Below, in pieces: positions 6,606 to 13,565 of a DNA stretch of 13,565 nt. Position numbers and translations under genes: made by a program. The DNA comes from JBMNRY01 sp050944915 (GTDB taxonomy: Bacteria; Bacillota; Limnochordia; JAAZLZ01), in the NCBI GenBank assembly GCA_050944915.1, contig JBMNRY010000059.1, positions 1-13,565 on the forward strand. The letters are read 5' to 3'. The number at the start of each line of letters is the position of its first letter. Within the stretch, counting starts at the first letter, position 1. A model generated the notes under the pieces. The model did not search any database. It was not told where the DNA came from and saw only the letters and a program-made list of their open reading frames with translations.

Positions 6606-8333
6606 TTACTGCCCTACGACTTCTTTAGGCACCGGTCCTAAAGAACGGTTCCGGGTTTTTTGGAAATACTGGCTGATACCGGTAAAGAGCCCTTCGGCAC
6701 TTAGTTGCCGGAATTCTTCCGTCACGAGAAGGGCTTCTTCCTCAGGATGATTGAGGAAGGCGATTTCTACTAACACCGCCGGGATACGGGCTTCCCTGAG
6801 GACGTAGAGATCACGGCGGTTTTTCACTCCCCTGTCGATACGGCCTAAGCTATTCACCAAGGCCTCCTGGAGACATTCGGCCAAAGGTCGGCTGTCTTCC
6901 CGGGCCGGGTGGAAAAAGGTCTCTGTACCCTGGGCTTCTTGGAAACGGAAGGCATTGGCATGGATGCTGATGAAGATATGGGCCCGATCCACCCGGGCAT
7001 CCCTCACCCGATCGGGGAAATCCACATAACGATCATCGGTACGGGTCATGAGGACTTCCACACCGACGGCCTCCAAGAGTCTCTGCAACCGCAGGGCCAC
7101 ATCTAGGACGATATCCTTTTCCATGGTTCCCGATGGGCCCAGGGCCCCAGGGTCAATCCCACCATGGCCGGGATCGATGACCACGATTAAACCTTCACCC
7201 GTTGGTTCCCCAACGAATACGGGCAAGGATCGTTCCTCTGCTGCCTCCGATTCTACCTCTCCATCTTCTTCTACTTCTTCGTCCAAAGTACTTTCGGCTA
7301 CTACCAATTCTTCCGGAGGTGCCAAAGAGGGAAAGACGATGGTTAGACCGTGATCATCAACCCTGGCCTCCATGTCTACCTCTTGAGCCAAATCGAAAAC
7401 AACCCGCACGATATTGGGCAGGAACTGGCTGGCCCTCACCTGCTTGATGAGGTCATTATCGATCATGATTTGCCGTTCCTCCGCCGTTAGGGAGGCATAA
7501 TTAATATCGACAACTAAACGGGCGGGATCGACCAGTTGGAGAAGTTGATAATCCGGTCGACATTGGGTGATAATCTCTAACTCACCCCGTTCTTCCCACC
7601 AACAAAGACCTTCCACCGCTTGGTTCAGCCCGACGATGACCCCCGGTGGAGTTGAGCTAGGCTGGGCTTCATAACCGACGGCTGACGCCAAATCGACGAC
7701 AACCCGCACTACACCCGGTCCGAACTGGCCAGCCCTGATCCGCTCCGCCATCCCACCCCGGGCGGGGAGCTCACCGCCTTCGATGCCCATGTTCACATCT
7801 TGGAGATCGATAACCAAGCGATAGGGATCCACTAACAAGATGGTCTCGTACTGGACCGGAGCGCTCGTTTCGATATTTACATAGGTCCGTCCGTCCACAA
7901 GGGCTACTTCCGCGCCTAAAAAGACGTTGCTTCCCCCCGTCAAATAGAGGGAAGCCGTCTCCATATCCCAACGCATCGATAACTTTAGGGCTTCGGCCAG
8001 GAAGGCCAAAGGCACCACAAGGCGATCATCTCTGATTTGGGGAGGAACCCGCAACTGACGGGCCTGGCCATTGACGAAGGCCTGGCGGGATCCGACCTGC
8101 AACTGGATCCGGACATCTTCTCCCTGCAGTTCCACTTGATCGGCCCGGTAATCGATTAGTAAGCCTAAGGCTTGGCCGATGGCCCGCAACGGCAGCAGTA
8201 CATGGCCATCGATAACGACGGGTGCCACATCGGAACTGAGGGCCCGTCCGTCTAAATAGACTTGCACGGGGGATGCCCCGGCGACACAAACCAGCAAGGA
8301 GACAAGAAGCAGGGCCATAACCAAGGTCCGCAT
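6606..8333 (-). CDS. secreted N-acetylmuramoyl-L-alanine amidase with stalk and two AMIN domains
   Basis: The enzyme cleaves the amide between MurNAc and L-Ala in peptidoglycan. I chose ATG 8333 (575 aa) because it gives a clean signal peptide with cleavage expected after AGA (residue 20) and follows a purine-rich AGAGGAAAGG; an upstream ATG at 8396 would add 21 polar residues before it. Domains in order: copper-amine-oxidase-N-like stalk repeats (22-132), AMIN 1 (about 138-237), AMIN 2 (about 243-334), a Glu-rich linker (341-369), and Amidase_3 (381-557). The last has zinc ligands in DPGHGG (His390), MEKDI (Glu405) and SIHAN (His458), and catalytic Glu523 in LVEIAFLNH. All active-site residues are present. 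AMIN domains usually target septal peptidoglycan or the cell envelope. Pairing with gerM suggests a CwlD/AmiC-like role in the spore or dividing wall. Confidence 0.92.
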   Translation of the reverse strand: MRTLVMALLLVSLLVCVAGASPVQVYLDGRALSSDVAPVVIDGHVLLPLRAIGQALGLLIDYRADQVELQGEDVRIQLQVGSRQAFVNGQARQLRVPPQIRDDRLVVPLAFLAEALKLSMRWDMETASLYLTGGSNVFLGAEVALVDGRTYVNIETSAPVQYETILLVDPYRLVIDLQDVNMGIEGGELPARGGMAERIRAGQFGPGVVRVVVDLASAVGYEAQPSSTPPGVIVGLNQAVEGLCWWEERGELEIITQCRPDYQLLQLVDPARLVVDINYASLTAEERQIMIDNDLIKQVRASQFLPNIVRVVFDLAQEVDMEARVDDHGLTIVFPSLAPPEELVVAESTLDEEVEEDGEVESEAAEERSLPVFVGEPTGEGLIVVIDPGHGGIDPGALGPSGTMEKDIVLDVALRLQRLLEAVGVEVLMTRTDDRYVDFPDRVRDARVDRAHIFISIHANAFRFQEAQGTETFFHPAREDSRPLAECLQEALVNSLGRIDRGVKNRRDLYVLREARIPAVLVEIAFLNHPEEEALLVTEEFRQLSAEGLFTGISQYFQKTRNRSLGPVPKEVVGQ

Positions 8334-8432
8334 CGAGTTCCATCCTTTCCTCTTGCATAGGTAGGTTTTTCGACACGAGGAAAGGTTTTCCTGCACTTAA
8401 CTAGGTTAAATAGGAATCTAAATCCTCTTCCC

Positions 8433-8468
8433 AAGGGGAATCTAGACCCCCTGGGGCCGAATCCCCTT
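8433..8468 (-). repeat. intercistronic hairpin between the methyltransferase and amidase genes
   Basis: An inverted repeat pairs AAGGGGA (8433-8439) with TCCCCTT (8462-8468), enclosing a second GC-rich inner stem. No T tract follows on the minus strand, so it is not a classic terminator; it may stabilise or attenuate the transcript. A weak promoter-like pair (TTGGGA 8429-8434, TATTTA 8407-8412) overlaps its downstream edge and could drive the amidase. Confidence 0.4.
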
Positions 8469-8546
8469 TCATTTCCAAGAAGGTATCCCGGCCAAGGAGC
8501 TTGATTGGACAATGGGATTCGGAAATATCGGCTGGACACCGGGTCT

Positions 8547-9686
8547 TTAGAGATCCTTTGGTGGCCGGGGTCCGATAAACTGATAATAGTCGACCTTGAT
8601 GTTGCCATTGTATAGTTTTCGTTTTCGCTGGGCCCTTTGGCCATAATGTTCTTCAAACTCTTCATCAGCCGTTAGCACATAAACAGACCAGGTGGGATCT
8701 TCCCGGAAAACTAGGCCCATCTGGCTGTATAACTGTCGCAATTCCCTTTGATCACCGAGGCGGGCACCGTAGGGCGGATTAGTGATCACCACCCCGTAAG
8801 GATCCTGGAATTTCGTCTTGGCGACATCTTGGACCCGAAAGTCGATGTGTTCAGCCACTCCAGCCTCCATTCCGTTTTCCTTAGCGATCGCGATCACCTT
8901 AGGATCGATATCCGCTCCAACAATTCGCAAAAAGCTATCTTGATCTATGGCTTCAAAGGCTTCTACTTTGGCTGCCCGCCACAGCTCTTTACCGATTTGG
9001 GGCCAATCTTGGGATGCAAAATCCCGGTTTAAACCGGGGGCGATGTTTAAGCCGATCAGTGCCGCCTCGATGGGGATGGTTCCCGAGCCACAAAAGGGAT
9101 CATAAAGGTGACGGTCTTTATTCCAAAAACTCAACTGGACCAAGGCTGCCGCCAGGGTTTCTTTTAATGGTGCCTCCCCGGCCGATTGACGGTAACCCCG
9201 CTTATGGAGCCCCACACCGCTGGTGTCGATGGTCAAAGTGGCCACATCCTTTAAGAGGGCCACCTGGATGGTGTATTCCGGTCCTGTTTCGGGAAACCAT
9301 TCTAGTTTATATTTCCCTTTAAGTTTTTCCACCACCGCTTTTTTGACGATGGCTTGACAATCGGGAACACTGAATAGTTGGGATTTAACCGATTTGCCGA
9401 TGACGGTGAATTTGCCGTCTCTAGTAATCCACTCATCCCAAGGCAGTGCTTTCGTACCTTCAAAGAGCTCTTCAAAACTGCGGGCGGAGAAGGAGCCCAT
9501 TTTCAAAAGAACCCGATCGGCTGACCTTAACCAAAGATTGGCCCGGGGGATGTCGGCTACATTCCCGGTGAAGGTAATCTTGCCATCTTCCACAACGAGA
9601 TCTTTATAACCTAAAGCCAAGAGTTCTCTTTTGACTACGGCCTCTAGACCAAAGGTCGTCGTGGCGATCAATTCTATTGTCGACAT
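8547..9686 (-). CDS. THUMP-domain RlmL/YpsC-type 23S rRNA guanine-N2 methyltransferase
   Basis: The 379-residue cytoplasmic protein has the layout of Bacillus YpsC and the N-terminal half of E. coli RlmL: a ferredoxin-like plus THUMP RNA-binding region (about 1-155), then a Rossmann SAM-dependent methyltransferase. Visible motifs are LHKRGYR (160-166), the SAM-binding YDPFCGSGTIPIEAAL (195-210), the acidic GADIDPK (257-263) and the catalytic TNPPYGARLG (302-311) used by N-methyltransferases. By family it should make m2G in 23S rRNA; the exact position cannot be read from sequence. ATG 9686 is chosen for its GGGGAG SD seven bases upstream; TTG 9701 would sit only three bases after AGGAG. It is the first gene of the leftward block. 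About 210 bases separate it from the amidase, so they may be transcribed separately. Confidence 0.9.
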   Translation of the reverse strand: MSTIELIATTTFGLEAVVKRELLALGYKDLVVEDGKITFTGNVADIPRANLWLRSADRVLLKMGSFSARSFEELFEGTKALPWDEWITRDGKFTVIGKSVKSQLFSVPDCQAIVKKAVVEKLKGKYKLEWFPETGPEYTIQVALLKDVATLTIDTSGVGLHKRGYRQSAGEAPLKETLAAALVQLSFWNKDRHLYDPFCGSGTIPIEAALIGLNIAPGLNRDFASQDWPQIGKELWRAAKVEAFEAIDQDSFLRIVGADIDPKVIAIAKENGMEAGVAEHIDFRVQDVAKTKFQDPYGVVITNPPYGARLGDQRELRQLYSQMGLVFREDPTWSVYVLTADEEFEEHYGQRAQRKRKLYNGNIKVDYYQFIGPRPPKDL

Positions 9687-10270
9687 GGATATACTCCCCA
9701 ATCGCTCCTTTGGAGGAAATTATCCCACCCCAGCCGTTCTTTCATGCCCGGTGTTCCAAGATAGGCCTGTCCATGGTGGTCATCCACCGAAGAAGACTTC
9801 CCAAACTCCTGCCTTGTTTCCCCTTCTGGGATGGGATTAGCCTCCCCAAGGGTTCGGTAAGGAACTTCCTTTTCCTTTAGAGCTGTCCCCTTATTTTCTT
9901 CACTTTATGGGAGGAAGAGTAGTCCTTCATTGTAATAATCACAGGCGAGCAAAAGAATACAATGGTCCGAAATACTCCCATTGAGACATGTGTTGTATTG
10001 AGTCCAAAAAACGCGATAGGACTAGCCGCTTGTTAGGGACGGTGTGAAGTAGAATCAGGCAACGGCAGTCTGGATCAGAGCAGCTTGGGATTGTGTATAA
10101 TCGTCATCTGTACCGCGCCTTGGTAGCGAAATAGTAACGAGCACAAATGAGCAAAAATGGGTTCCTAACCTCAGGAAGTCGAAACAAGCGCATACACCAC
10201 GCCAACAAATGGCTTAGAGTAACTGAAAACTGTTGACACCTACCCAAAGGAAGAATCTGGAACCGCCTCC

Positions 10271-10300
10271 TTGACACACTTATATACATCTAATTATAAT
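10271..10300 (+). promoter_or_regulatory. sigma-A promoter upstream of the ABC ATPase gene
   Basis: There is a perfect -35 TTGACA (10271-10276), an 18-base AT-rich spacer and a perfect -10 TATAAT (10295-10300). Initiation near 10307 would give an untranslated leader of about 208 bases before the ATG at 10515. A promoter this good usually needs a repressor or leader-based control if expression is conditional. Confidence 0.8.
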
Positions 10301-10380
10301 AGTCCTAAGAAAACCTAATTTTTCCATAATTATCCCTTTTGTTTGACGTAAGTGGATTCAAAGAGATTTCTGCTTCCCTG

Positions 10381-10398
10381 ACGTAGAATTAGCTACGT
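10381..10398 (+). promoter_or_regulatory. palindrome in the ABC ATPase leader (possible operator or hairpin)
   Basis: ACGTAG (10381-10386) and CTACGT (10393-10398) form a perfect 6-base inverted repeat around AATTAG, about 80 bases downstream of the -10 box. The same ACGTA core also occurs at 10346-10350. It could be a repressor site or an RNA stem. It does not match the LacI-family or CcpA cre consensus, so the regulator is unknown. Confidence 0.35.
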
Positions 10399-10514
10399 TT
10401 GTGTCGGAACATGTAAGAGCGAATCATATACCTTCCTTGAAGCTACGGCATCAAAAACAGAGGTTCCCTGAAGCATCATAACCAGTAGCTAATACTATCG
10501 AAAGGTGTGATGAT

Positions 10515-11612
10515 ATGGCGAATATAACCTTGAGCAATGTTGTTAAGAGATTTGGTTCTGTTATCGCCGTAGACGATGTAAGCCTGGAAATTAACGATCA
10601 GGAATTCATTGTACTAGTTGGACCATCGGGTTGCGGAAAATCGACTACTCTAAGAATGATCGCCGGCTTAGAAGAAATCACCAGCGGTGAGATTCACATC
10701 GGCGATAGGCTAGTCAACGATGTGCCGCCGAAGGACCGGGATATTGCAATGGTCTTCCAGAATTACGCCCTTTACCCACACATGGATGTTTATAATAACA
10801 TGGCCTTTGCGTTAAGACTAAAAGGCTTTTCCAAGAGCGAGATTGACAGACGGGTAAAAGAAGCGGCTTCCATGTTGGGAATCGAAGGCTTGTTATCCAG
10901 GAAGCCCAGAGAACTTTCGGGAGGACAAAGACAGAGAGTAGCCGTTGGGCGAGCTATCGTTAGGGAGCCCAAGGCTTTTTTGATGGATGAACCTTTGAGC
11001 AATTTGGACGCCAAGCTCCGTGTTCAGATGCGTACTGAAATAACTAAACTCCAAAAGCGTCTGCAAGTCACCACCGTCTACGTGACCCATGATCAAACAG
11101 AAGCGATGACGATGGGTGACAGGATTGTAGTGATGAAAGATGGCGTGATTCAACAGGTTGGACCTCCCTTGGAAGTATATCGCAAACCAAAAAACATGTT
11201 TGTCGCGGGGTTTATCGGGAGCCCGGCGATGAATTTTCTTGAAGGAATTCTCCGGCGAGTAAACGATGTGTATCAGGTTCAAATCGGGGATAAACAATTG
11301 GAACTCCCCGGAGAGATGGCAGGCAAAGCGCTTGAGAAATATATCGATGCAGAGGTCTTCTTTGGGATTAGACCAGAGGATATCAAATATGGAGCAGCAT
11401 CGGCGGACAATCCGAACAGAGTTGAAGCCTTAATCGAGGTTGTTGAACCGCTAGGTGCAGAAACCTACGCCTATTTCACCCTCGCCGGAGGAAACGTAAC
11501 GGCTAGACTGGAGGCAACCGAAAAACCGAAAGTTGGTGAAGTCCATCCTTTCGTCTTTGATATGAAGAAAATCCATTTGTTTGATAAGGAATCGGGAGAG
11601 GCCATTACATGA
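10515..11612 (+). CDS. sugar ABC transporter ATPase, MsmK/UgpC/MalK type
   Basis: The 365-residue ATP-binding subunit powers carbohydrate importers of the CUT1 class. It shows Walker A GPSGCGKS (36-43), Q-loop VFQNYALYP (80-88), signature LSGGQRQR (134-141), Walker B FLMDEP (155-160) with D-loop SNLDAK (162-167), and H-loop TH (191-192). The C-terminal third is the MalK-like TOBE/regulatory domain (FIGSPAMNF near 233-241, FFGIRPEDI near 283-291), where such proteins can bind regulators such as EIIA. The ATG at 10515 has an AAAGGTG SD. It stands alone behind its own promoter, with the sugar-binding and permease genes 460 bases downstream. MsmK-type ATPases often serve several transporters, so this need not be dedicated to its neighbour. 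Its DNA is AT-richer than that of the flanking genes (45% GC in 10801-10860 against 58% in 12841-12900). Confidence 0.94.
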   Translation: MANITLSNVVKRFGSVIAVDDVSLEINDQEFIVLVGPSGCGKSTTLRMIAGLEEITSGEIHIGDRLVNDVPPKDRDIAMVFQNYALYPHMDVYNNMAFALRLKGFSKSEIDRRVKEAASMLGIEGLLSRKPRELSGGQRQRVAVGRAIVREPKAFLMDEPLSNLDAKLRVQMRTEITKLQKRLQVTTVYVTHDQTEAMTMGDRIVVMKDGVIQQVGPPLEVYRKPKNMFVAGFIGSPAMNFLEGILRRVNDVYQVQIGDKQLELPGEMAGKALEKYIDAEVFFGIRPEDIKYGAASADNPNRVEALIEVVEPLGAETYAYFTLAGGNVTARLEATEKPKVGEVHPFVFDMKKIHLFDKESGEAIT

Positions 11613-12071
11613 GATGACGGGAAGGTTCTGCAGCTTTTTTTGCCAAGCGAAATATGGATTTGCTGGGAATACAGTAATCGCCGCGGCAATACATACTCCT
11701 CCCGCCTTTCCTTTTATTCCTTGGATACCGGCTCTACCGGACATAATATCTGATATTTTTACAATACCCATAACTTTATTAGGCTTTTGGTATTATCAAT
11801 AATTACCGTATACCCAGGGCCCAGTTGATGTGCAGGTCTAATGACAGAGTATTCTTGTTTTCAGTAGAGTTTGTAGCGTTAAGTCTATCCAAAACCCCTT
11901 ACTCGGTGTTCTTTAGTCCCTATGTTCTAAGACTTTATGATCAATCGAATCAAGGATGGAAGCAAAGAGGTTCGGAGGTGATTAACCCGGTCTGAACGCG
12001 CGATGAGAAGGCTCACAAATTGGGTAATTTCACGAGGTTTAAGCCGACCAAAAACAAAGGGGGTTTGTTTT
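11613..12071. other. 459-base spacer between the ABC ATPase and binding-protein genes
   Basis: No confident gene is present. A plus-strand frame can be read from ATG 11614 to 11802 as a 62-residue hydrophobic peptide, but it lacks a well-placed SD and the opposite strand is also open. A run of seven T (11635-11641) follows the ATPase gene without a clear stem. A weak promoter-like pair lies at 11912-11941 (TTTAGT, 18 bases, TATGAT). AAATT/AATTT forms a short repeat near 12018-12031. The region is AT-rich like the ATPase gene and could be a leader with regulatory sites or decayed sequence. Confidence 0.4.
11912..11941 (+). promoter_or_regulatory. possible promoter of the binding-protein operon
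   Basis: A -10-like TATGAT (11936-11941, one mismatch) has a poor -35 TTTAGT (11912-11917) at 18 bases. It lies about 130 bases before the binding-protein ATG, and nothing better is visible in the spacer. A weak -35 suits an activated promoter, but this is a tentative call. Confidence 0.3.
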
Positions 12072-13331
12072 ATGAAAAAAAGCTTTCGGTGGCTGTTTTG
12101 GGGTTTACTTCTGGTCCTAGTAATGGGTAGCCTAGTGAGTGCCAAGCGAGAAGTCCGTTGGATGCAGTGGAAGACATCGGAGGTAGGCCAGGCTGTCATG
12201 GATGAAATCAAGGCCACCTTCGAAGCGGAAAACCCCGATATTACCTTAACGATCATCGACTCTCCCTTTACGGGCTTTCGGGATAAAGCCATTACCCTCC
12301 ATCGGGCCCGCCATTCGCCAGATGTCTTGATGATCCAAGTGGATTGGCTGGTGGAATTCGCGGAAATGGGCGTGATCCAGCCCCTAGATCCCTTTGTCGC
12401 CAAATCCGATGTCTTGGAGGAGATCTTCCCCATCTTCAAGCAGAAGTGGAAAGATAATCTCTATGCCTTACCCCTCCATAGTGGTTGTGTCGCCTTGTTC
12501 TACAATATCGATATCTTCCAAAAGGAAGGCATCGCCGGACCTCCCACAACTTGGGATGAATTCGTCGAAATCGCGAAAAAGGTGACTAAACCCGAAGAGA
12601 ACCAGTATGCCGTCACCGCTACCCTGCAGTTAGAACCACCGACAAACCTCACCTATGATATTTTCCCCTTGATCTTCCAGTTTGGTGGAGAAATCTTCGA
12701 TGAAGAAACCAATCGAGTCGTCTTCAACAGTCCCGAGGGCGTACGGGCTATTGAGTTTTATGTGGATCTGATTAATAAGCACCAAATCGCAGTACCGGGA
12801 GTTCTCTCCAATGGAGAAAAGGAAAAACGGGGCAACTTCGCCGCCGGGAACATCGCCATGATGTTCGAAGGTCCTTGGGGGATCGCCATTCAGCAGAATC
12901 TGAACCCCAATCTGAACTTCATGACGGCACCCCTGCCTAGGGGAATTACCGATGGTACTGTGGTGCGGGGTTCGTTGAACACCATCACCACCCAAGCTAA
13001 AGATCCGGACGCAGCTTGGAAATTCATCGAATTCATCTCCGGCCCCGTGGGGAATGCCATCTGGTCCCGCCATACGGGAGACTTCCCCGCCCGCCGAGAT
13101 GTGGCCGAAATGGATTTCTTCCGGCAAAACCCAATGGCTCAGGCCTTCATCGAGCAGATGAGTCGACCTAACGCCGGTTCGCCCAATTTGGGCTTGCCTG
13201 AATCCATCCGTCTGAATAAAATCCTCACCTCGGCCATTCAGAGTGCCGTCCTAGGAGAAAAAACGGTCCAACAGGCTTTAGATGAAGCAGCCGCCGAATG
13301 GGAAAGTGTCCTCGCCCCATACTTCCAATAA
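12072..13331 (+). CDS. extracellular sugar-binding protein of an ABC transporter (family 1)
   Basis: The 419-residue solute-binding protein captures a sugar outside the membrane and hands it to the permease. It has the family pattern: VRWMQWKT at the mature start (28-35), SPDVLMIQVDWL (about 79-90), an LYALPLHSG hinge stretch (about 133-141), FYNIDIFQKEGI with PPTTWDEF (about 145-166), AAGNIAMMFEGPWG (about 257-270) and the late VVRGSLN and DAAWKFIEFI segments. The ATG at 12072 is chosen over an upstream in-frame ATG (12003) because AAAGGGGG lies 8 bases before it and a signal peptide starts exactly there. That peptide ends in LVSA (21-24) and has no cysteine, so the mature protein should be soluble, not a lipoprotein. 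It is followed by a permease gene. The substrate cannot be read from sequence. Confidence 0.93.
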   Translation: MKKSFRWLFWGLLLVLVMGSLVSAKREVRWMQWKTSEVGQAVMDEIKATFEAENPDITLTIIDSPFTGFRDKAITLHRARHSPDVLMIQVDWLVEFAEMGVIQPLDPFVAKSDVLEEIFPIFKQKWKDNLYALPLHSGCVALFYNIDIFQKEGIAGPPTTWDEFVEIAKKVTKPEENQYAVTATLQLEPPTNLTYDIFPLIFQFGGEIFDEETNRVVFNSPEGVRAIEFYVDLINKHQIAVPGVLSNGEKEKRGNFAAGNIAMMFEGPWGIAIQQNLNPNLNFMTAPLPRGITDGTVVRGSLNTITTQAKDPDAAWKFIEFISGPVGNAIWSRHTGDFPARRDVAEMDFFRQNPMAQAFIEQMSRPNAGSPNLGLPESIRLNKILTSAIQSAVLGEKTVQQALDEAAAEWESVLAPYFQ

Positions 13332-13338
13332 GCATCGG

Positions 13339-13357
13339 GCCCGGGGTTAACCCGGGC
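13339..13357 (+). repeat. intercistronic GC hairpin after the binding-protein gene
   Basis: GCCCGGG (13339-13345) pairs perfectly with CCCGGGC (13351-13357) around a five-base loop, eight bases after the stop codon. No T run follows, so it is not a standard terminator. In binding-protein operons such a stem commonly protects the upstream message and keeps the binding protein more abundant than the permease. That role here is inferred. Confidence 0.7.
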
Positions 13358-13380
13358 TCTCCCTAAGGACGGTGATTCTT

Positions 13381-13565
13381 TTGCGATTTACACGGACAGA
13401 AATCCAAGCTTATGCCTTTATCGCCCCCAGCATCATCATCCTCTGTGTCCTTTTGGTCTATCCCCTGGGTGATGTTTTCCGACTCAGCTTTTATGAAAGC
13501 AGTATTTGGGGTGACACCTTCGCCGGGCTAGCCAATTATCGACGGCTTTTAGCCGACGGGACTTT
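13381..13565 (+). CDS. sugar ABC transporter permease, MalF/UgpA type (5' part only)
   Basis: The first 61 codons are present and the gene runs off the window. A short basic and polar start (MRFTRTEIQ) leads into one membrane helix (about 11-31, AYAFIAPSIIILCVLLVYPL) and the DVFRLSFYESS and FAGLANYRRLL segments typical of the first periplasmic loop of CUT1 permeases. The TTG at 13381 is the best start, with AAGGA and GGTGAT upstream; no ATG is in frame nearby. It lies 49 bases after the binding-protein gene, beyond the hairpin. A second permease (MalG type) would be expected next, outside the window. Confidence 0.88.
   Translation, partial: MRFTRTEIQAYAFIAPSIIILCVLLVYPLGDVFRLSFYESSIWGDTFAGLANYRRLLADGT

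Larger units (their letters stand above)
9687..10514. other. 828-base divergent intergenic region
   Basis: This AT-richer region separates the leftward methyltransferase block from the rightward ABC-transporter genes. It holds the strong plus-strand promoter and leader palindrome listed separately. A minus-strand open frame at 9674-9904 has no usable start upstream. A cluster of inverted repeats lies at 9956-10023: AATACAA/TTGTATT and CAATGG/CCATTG are mutually exclusive, and AGTCC/GGACT is adjacent. An isolated TATAAT at 10096-10101 lacks a -35 partner. Short frames on both strands resemble no known protein. I see no RNA gene or mobile-element end. Confidence 0.5.

Noticed and set aside
8252..8665. 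137-codon minus-strand frame bridging the methyltransferase and amidase genes
   Set aside because: It overlaps the ends of two well-supported genes in another phase and spans a hairpin; there is no family resemblance.
10096..10101. Isolated TATAAT in the divergent region
   Set aside because: No acceptable -35 element lies 16-18 bases upstream, and a far better promoter occurs 170 bases downstream.
10104..10289. 61-codon minus-strand frame in the divergent region
   Set aside because: It has no clear SD, an Arg/Cys-rich composition, no recognisable family, and overlaps the strong plus-strand promoter.
11635..11641. Seven-T run after the ABC ATPase as a terminator
   Set aside because: I could not find a stable GC stem immediately before it, so intrinsic termination is not supported.
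11451..11771. 106-codon minus-strand frame overlapping the end of the ABC ATPase
   Set aside because: Half of it is antisense to a clearly real gene and the rest has no recognisable domain; the plus-strand frame over the same stretch is equally unsupported.
1..13565. CRISPR array, insertion sequence, integrase, toxin-antitoxin or defence genes
   Set aside because: No regularly spaced direct repeats, terminal inverted repeats with transposase motifs, or defence-type domains were seen on either strand, despite three tRNAs that could serve as integration sites.

Overview
This window looks like a piece of chromosome from an endospore-forming Firmicute (Bacillota) of moderate GC. The evidence is a GerM-type sporulation protein, a cortex-type amidase with stalk and AMIN domains, a gene set that echoes the Bacillus racE-gerM-rph-ysnA neighbourhood, and TTG starts backed by strong Shine-Dalgarno (SD) sequences. 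The sugar-binding protein has an ordinary signal peptide and no lipobox cysteine. Together with the AMIN domains this hints at a diderm or otherwise deep-branching lineage (Limnochordia- or Halanaerobiales-like), but that placement is inference only.

Layout. Positions 1-222 are a left edge with two open frames and no recognisable product. Positions 223-591 hold a complete minus-strand tRNA transcription unit. A near-consensus promoter overlaps the stop codon of the upstream gene; tRNA-Pro(TGG), tRNA-Gly(TCC) and tRNA-Arg(TCT) follow, all with encoded CCA; an intrinsic terminator ends the unit. From 588 to 9686 every gene is on the minus strand. In transcription order they are an RlmL/YpsC-type THUMP rRNA methyltransferase, a secreted N-acetylmuramoyl-L-alanine amidase, a GerM-domain protein with a terminator folded over its stop codon, glutamate racemase (murI), murD, an orphan GlmL/MutL-family ASKHA protein, RNase PH (rph) and the XTP/dITP pyrophosphatase (rdgB). 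About 440 bases between mutL and rph hold only weak small frames.

Positions 9687-10514 are a long divergent intergenic region with a strong sigma-A promoter at 10271-10300 and a structured leader. To the right the genes are on the plus strand: an MsmK/UgpC-type sugar ABC ATPase with AT-richer, differently coded DNA (10515-11612), another long spacer, then a sugar-binding protein (12072-13331), a GC-rich intercistronic hairpin, and the start of a MalF/UgpA-type permease cut by the window edge.

How the genes work together. The left block joins peptidoglycan precursor supply (MurI makes D-glutamate, MurD adds it), cell-wall hydrolysis in sporulation or germination (amidase, GerM), RNA maturation (RNase PH and the tRNAs it may trim) and nucleotide-pool cleaning (RdgB). 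The right block is a carbohydrate importer. The most notable feature is the GlmL/MutL protein translationally linked to murD with no cobalamin-dependent mutase in sight. I saw no CRISPR array, insertion sequence, phage gene or defence system.
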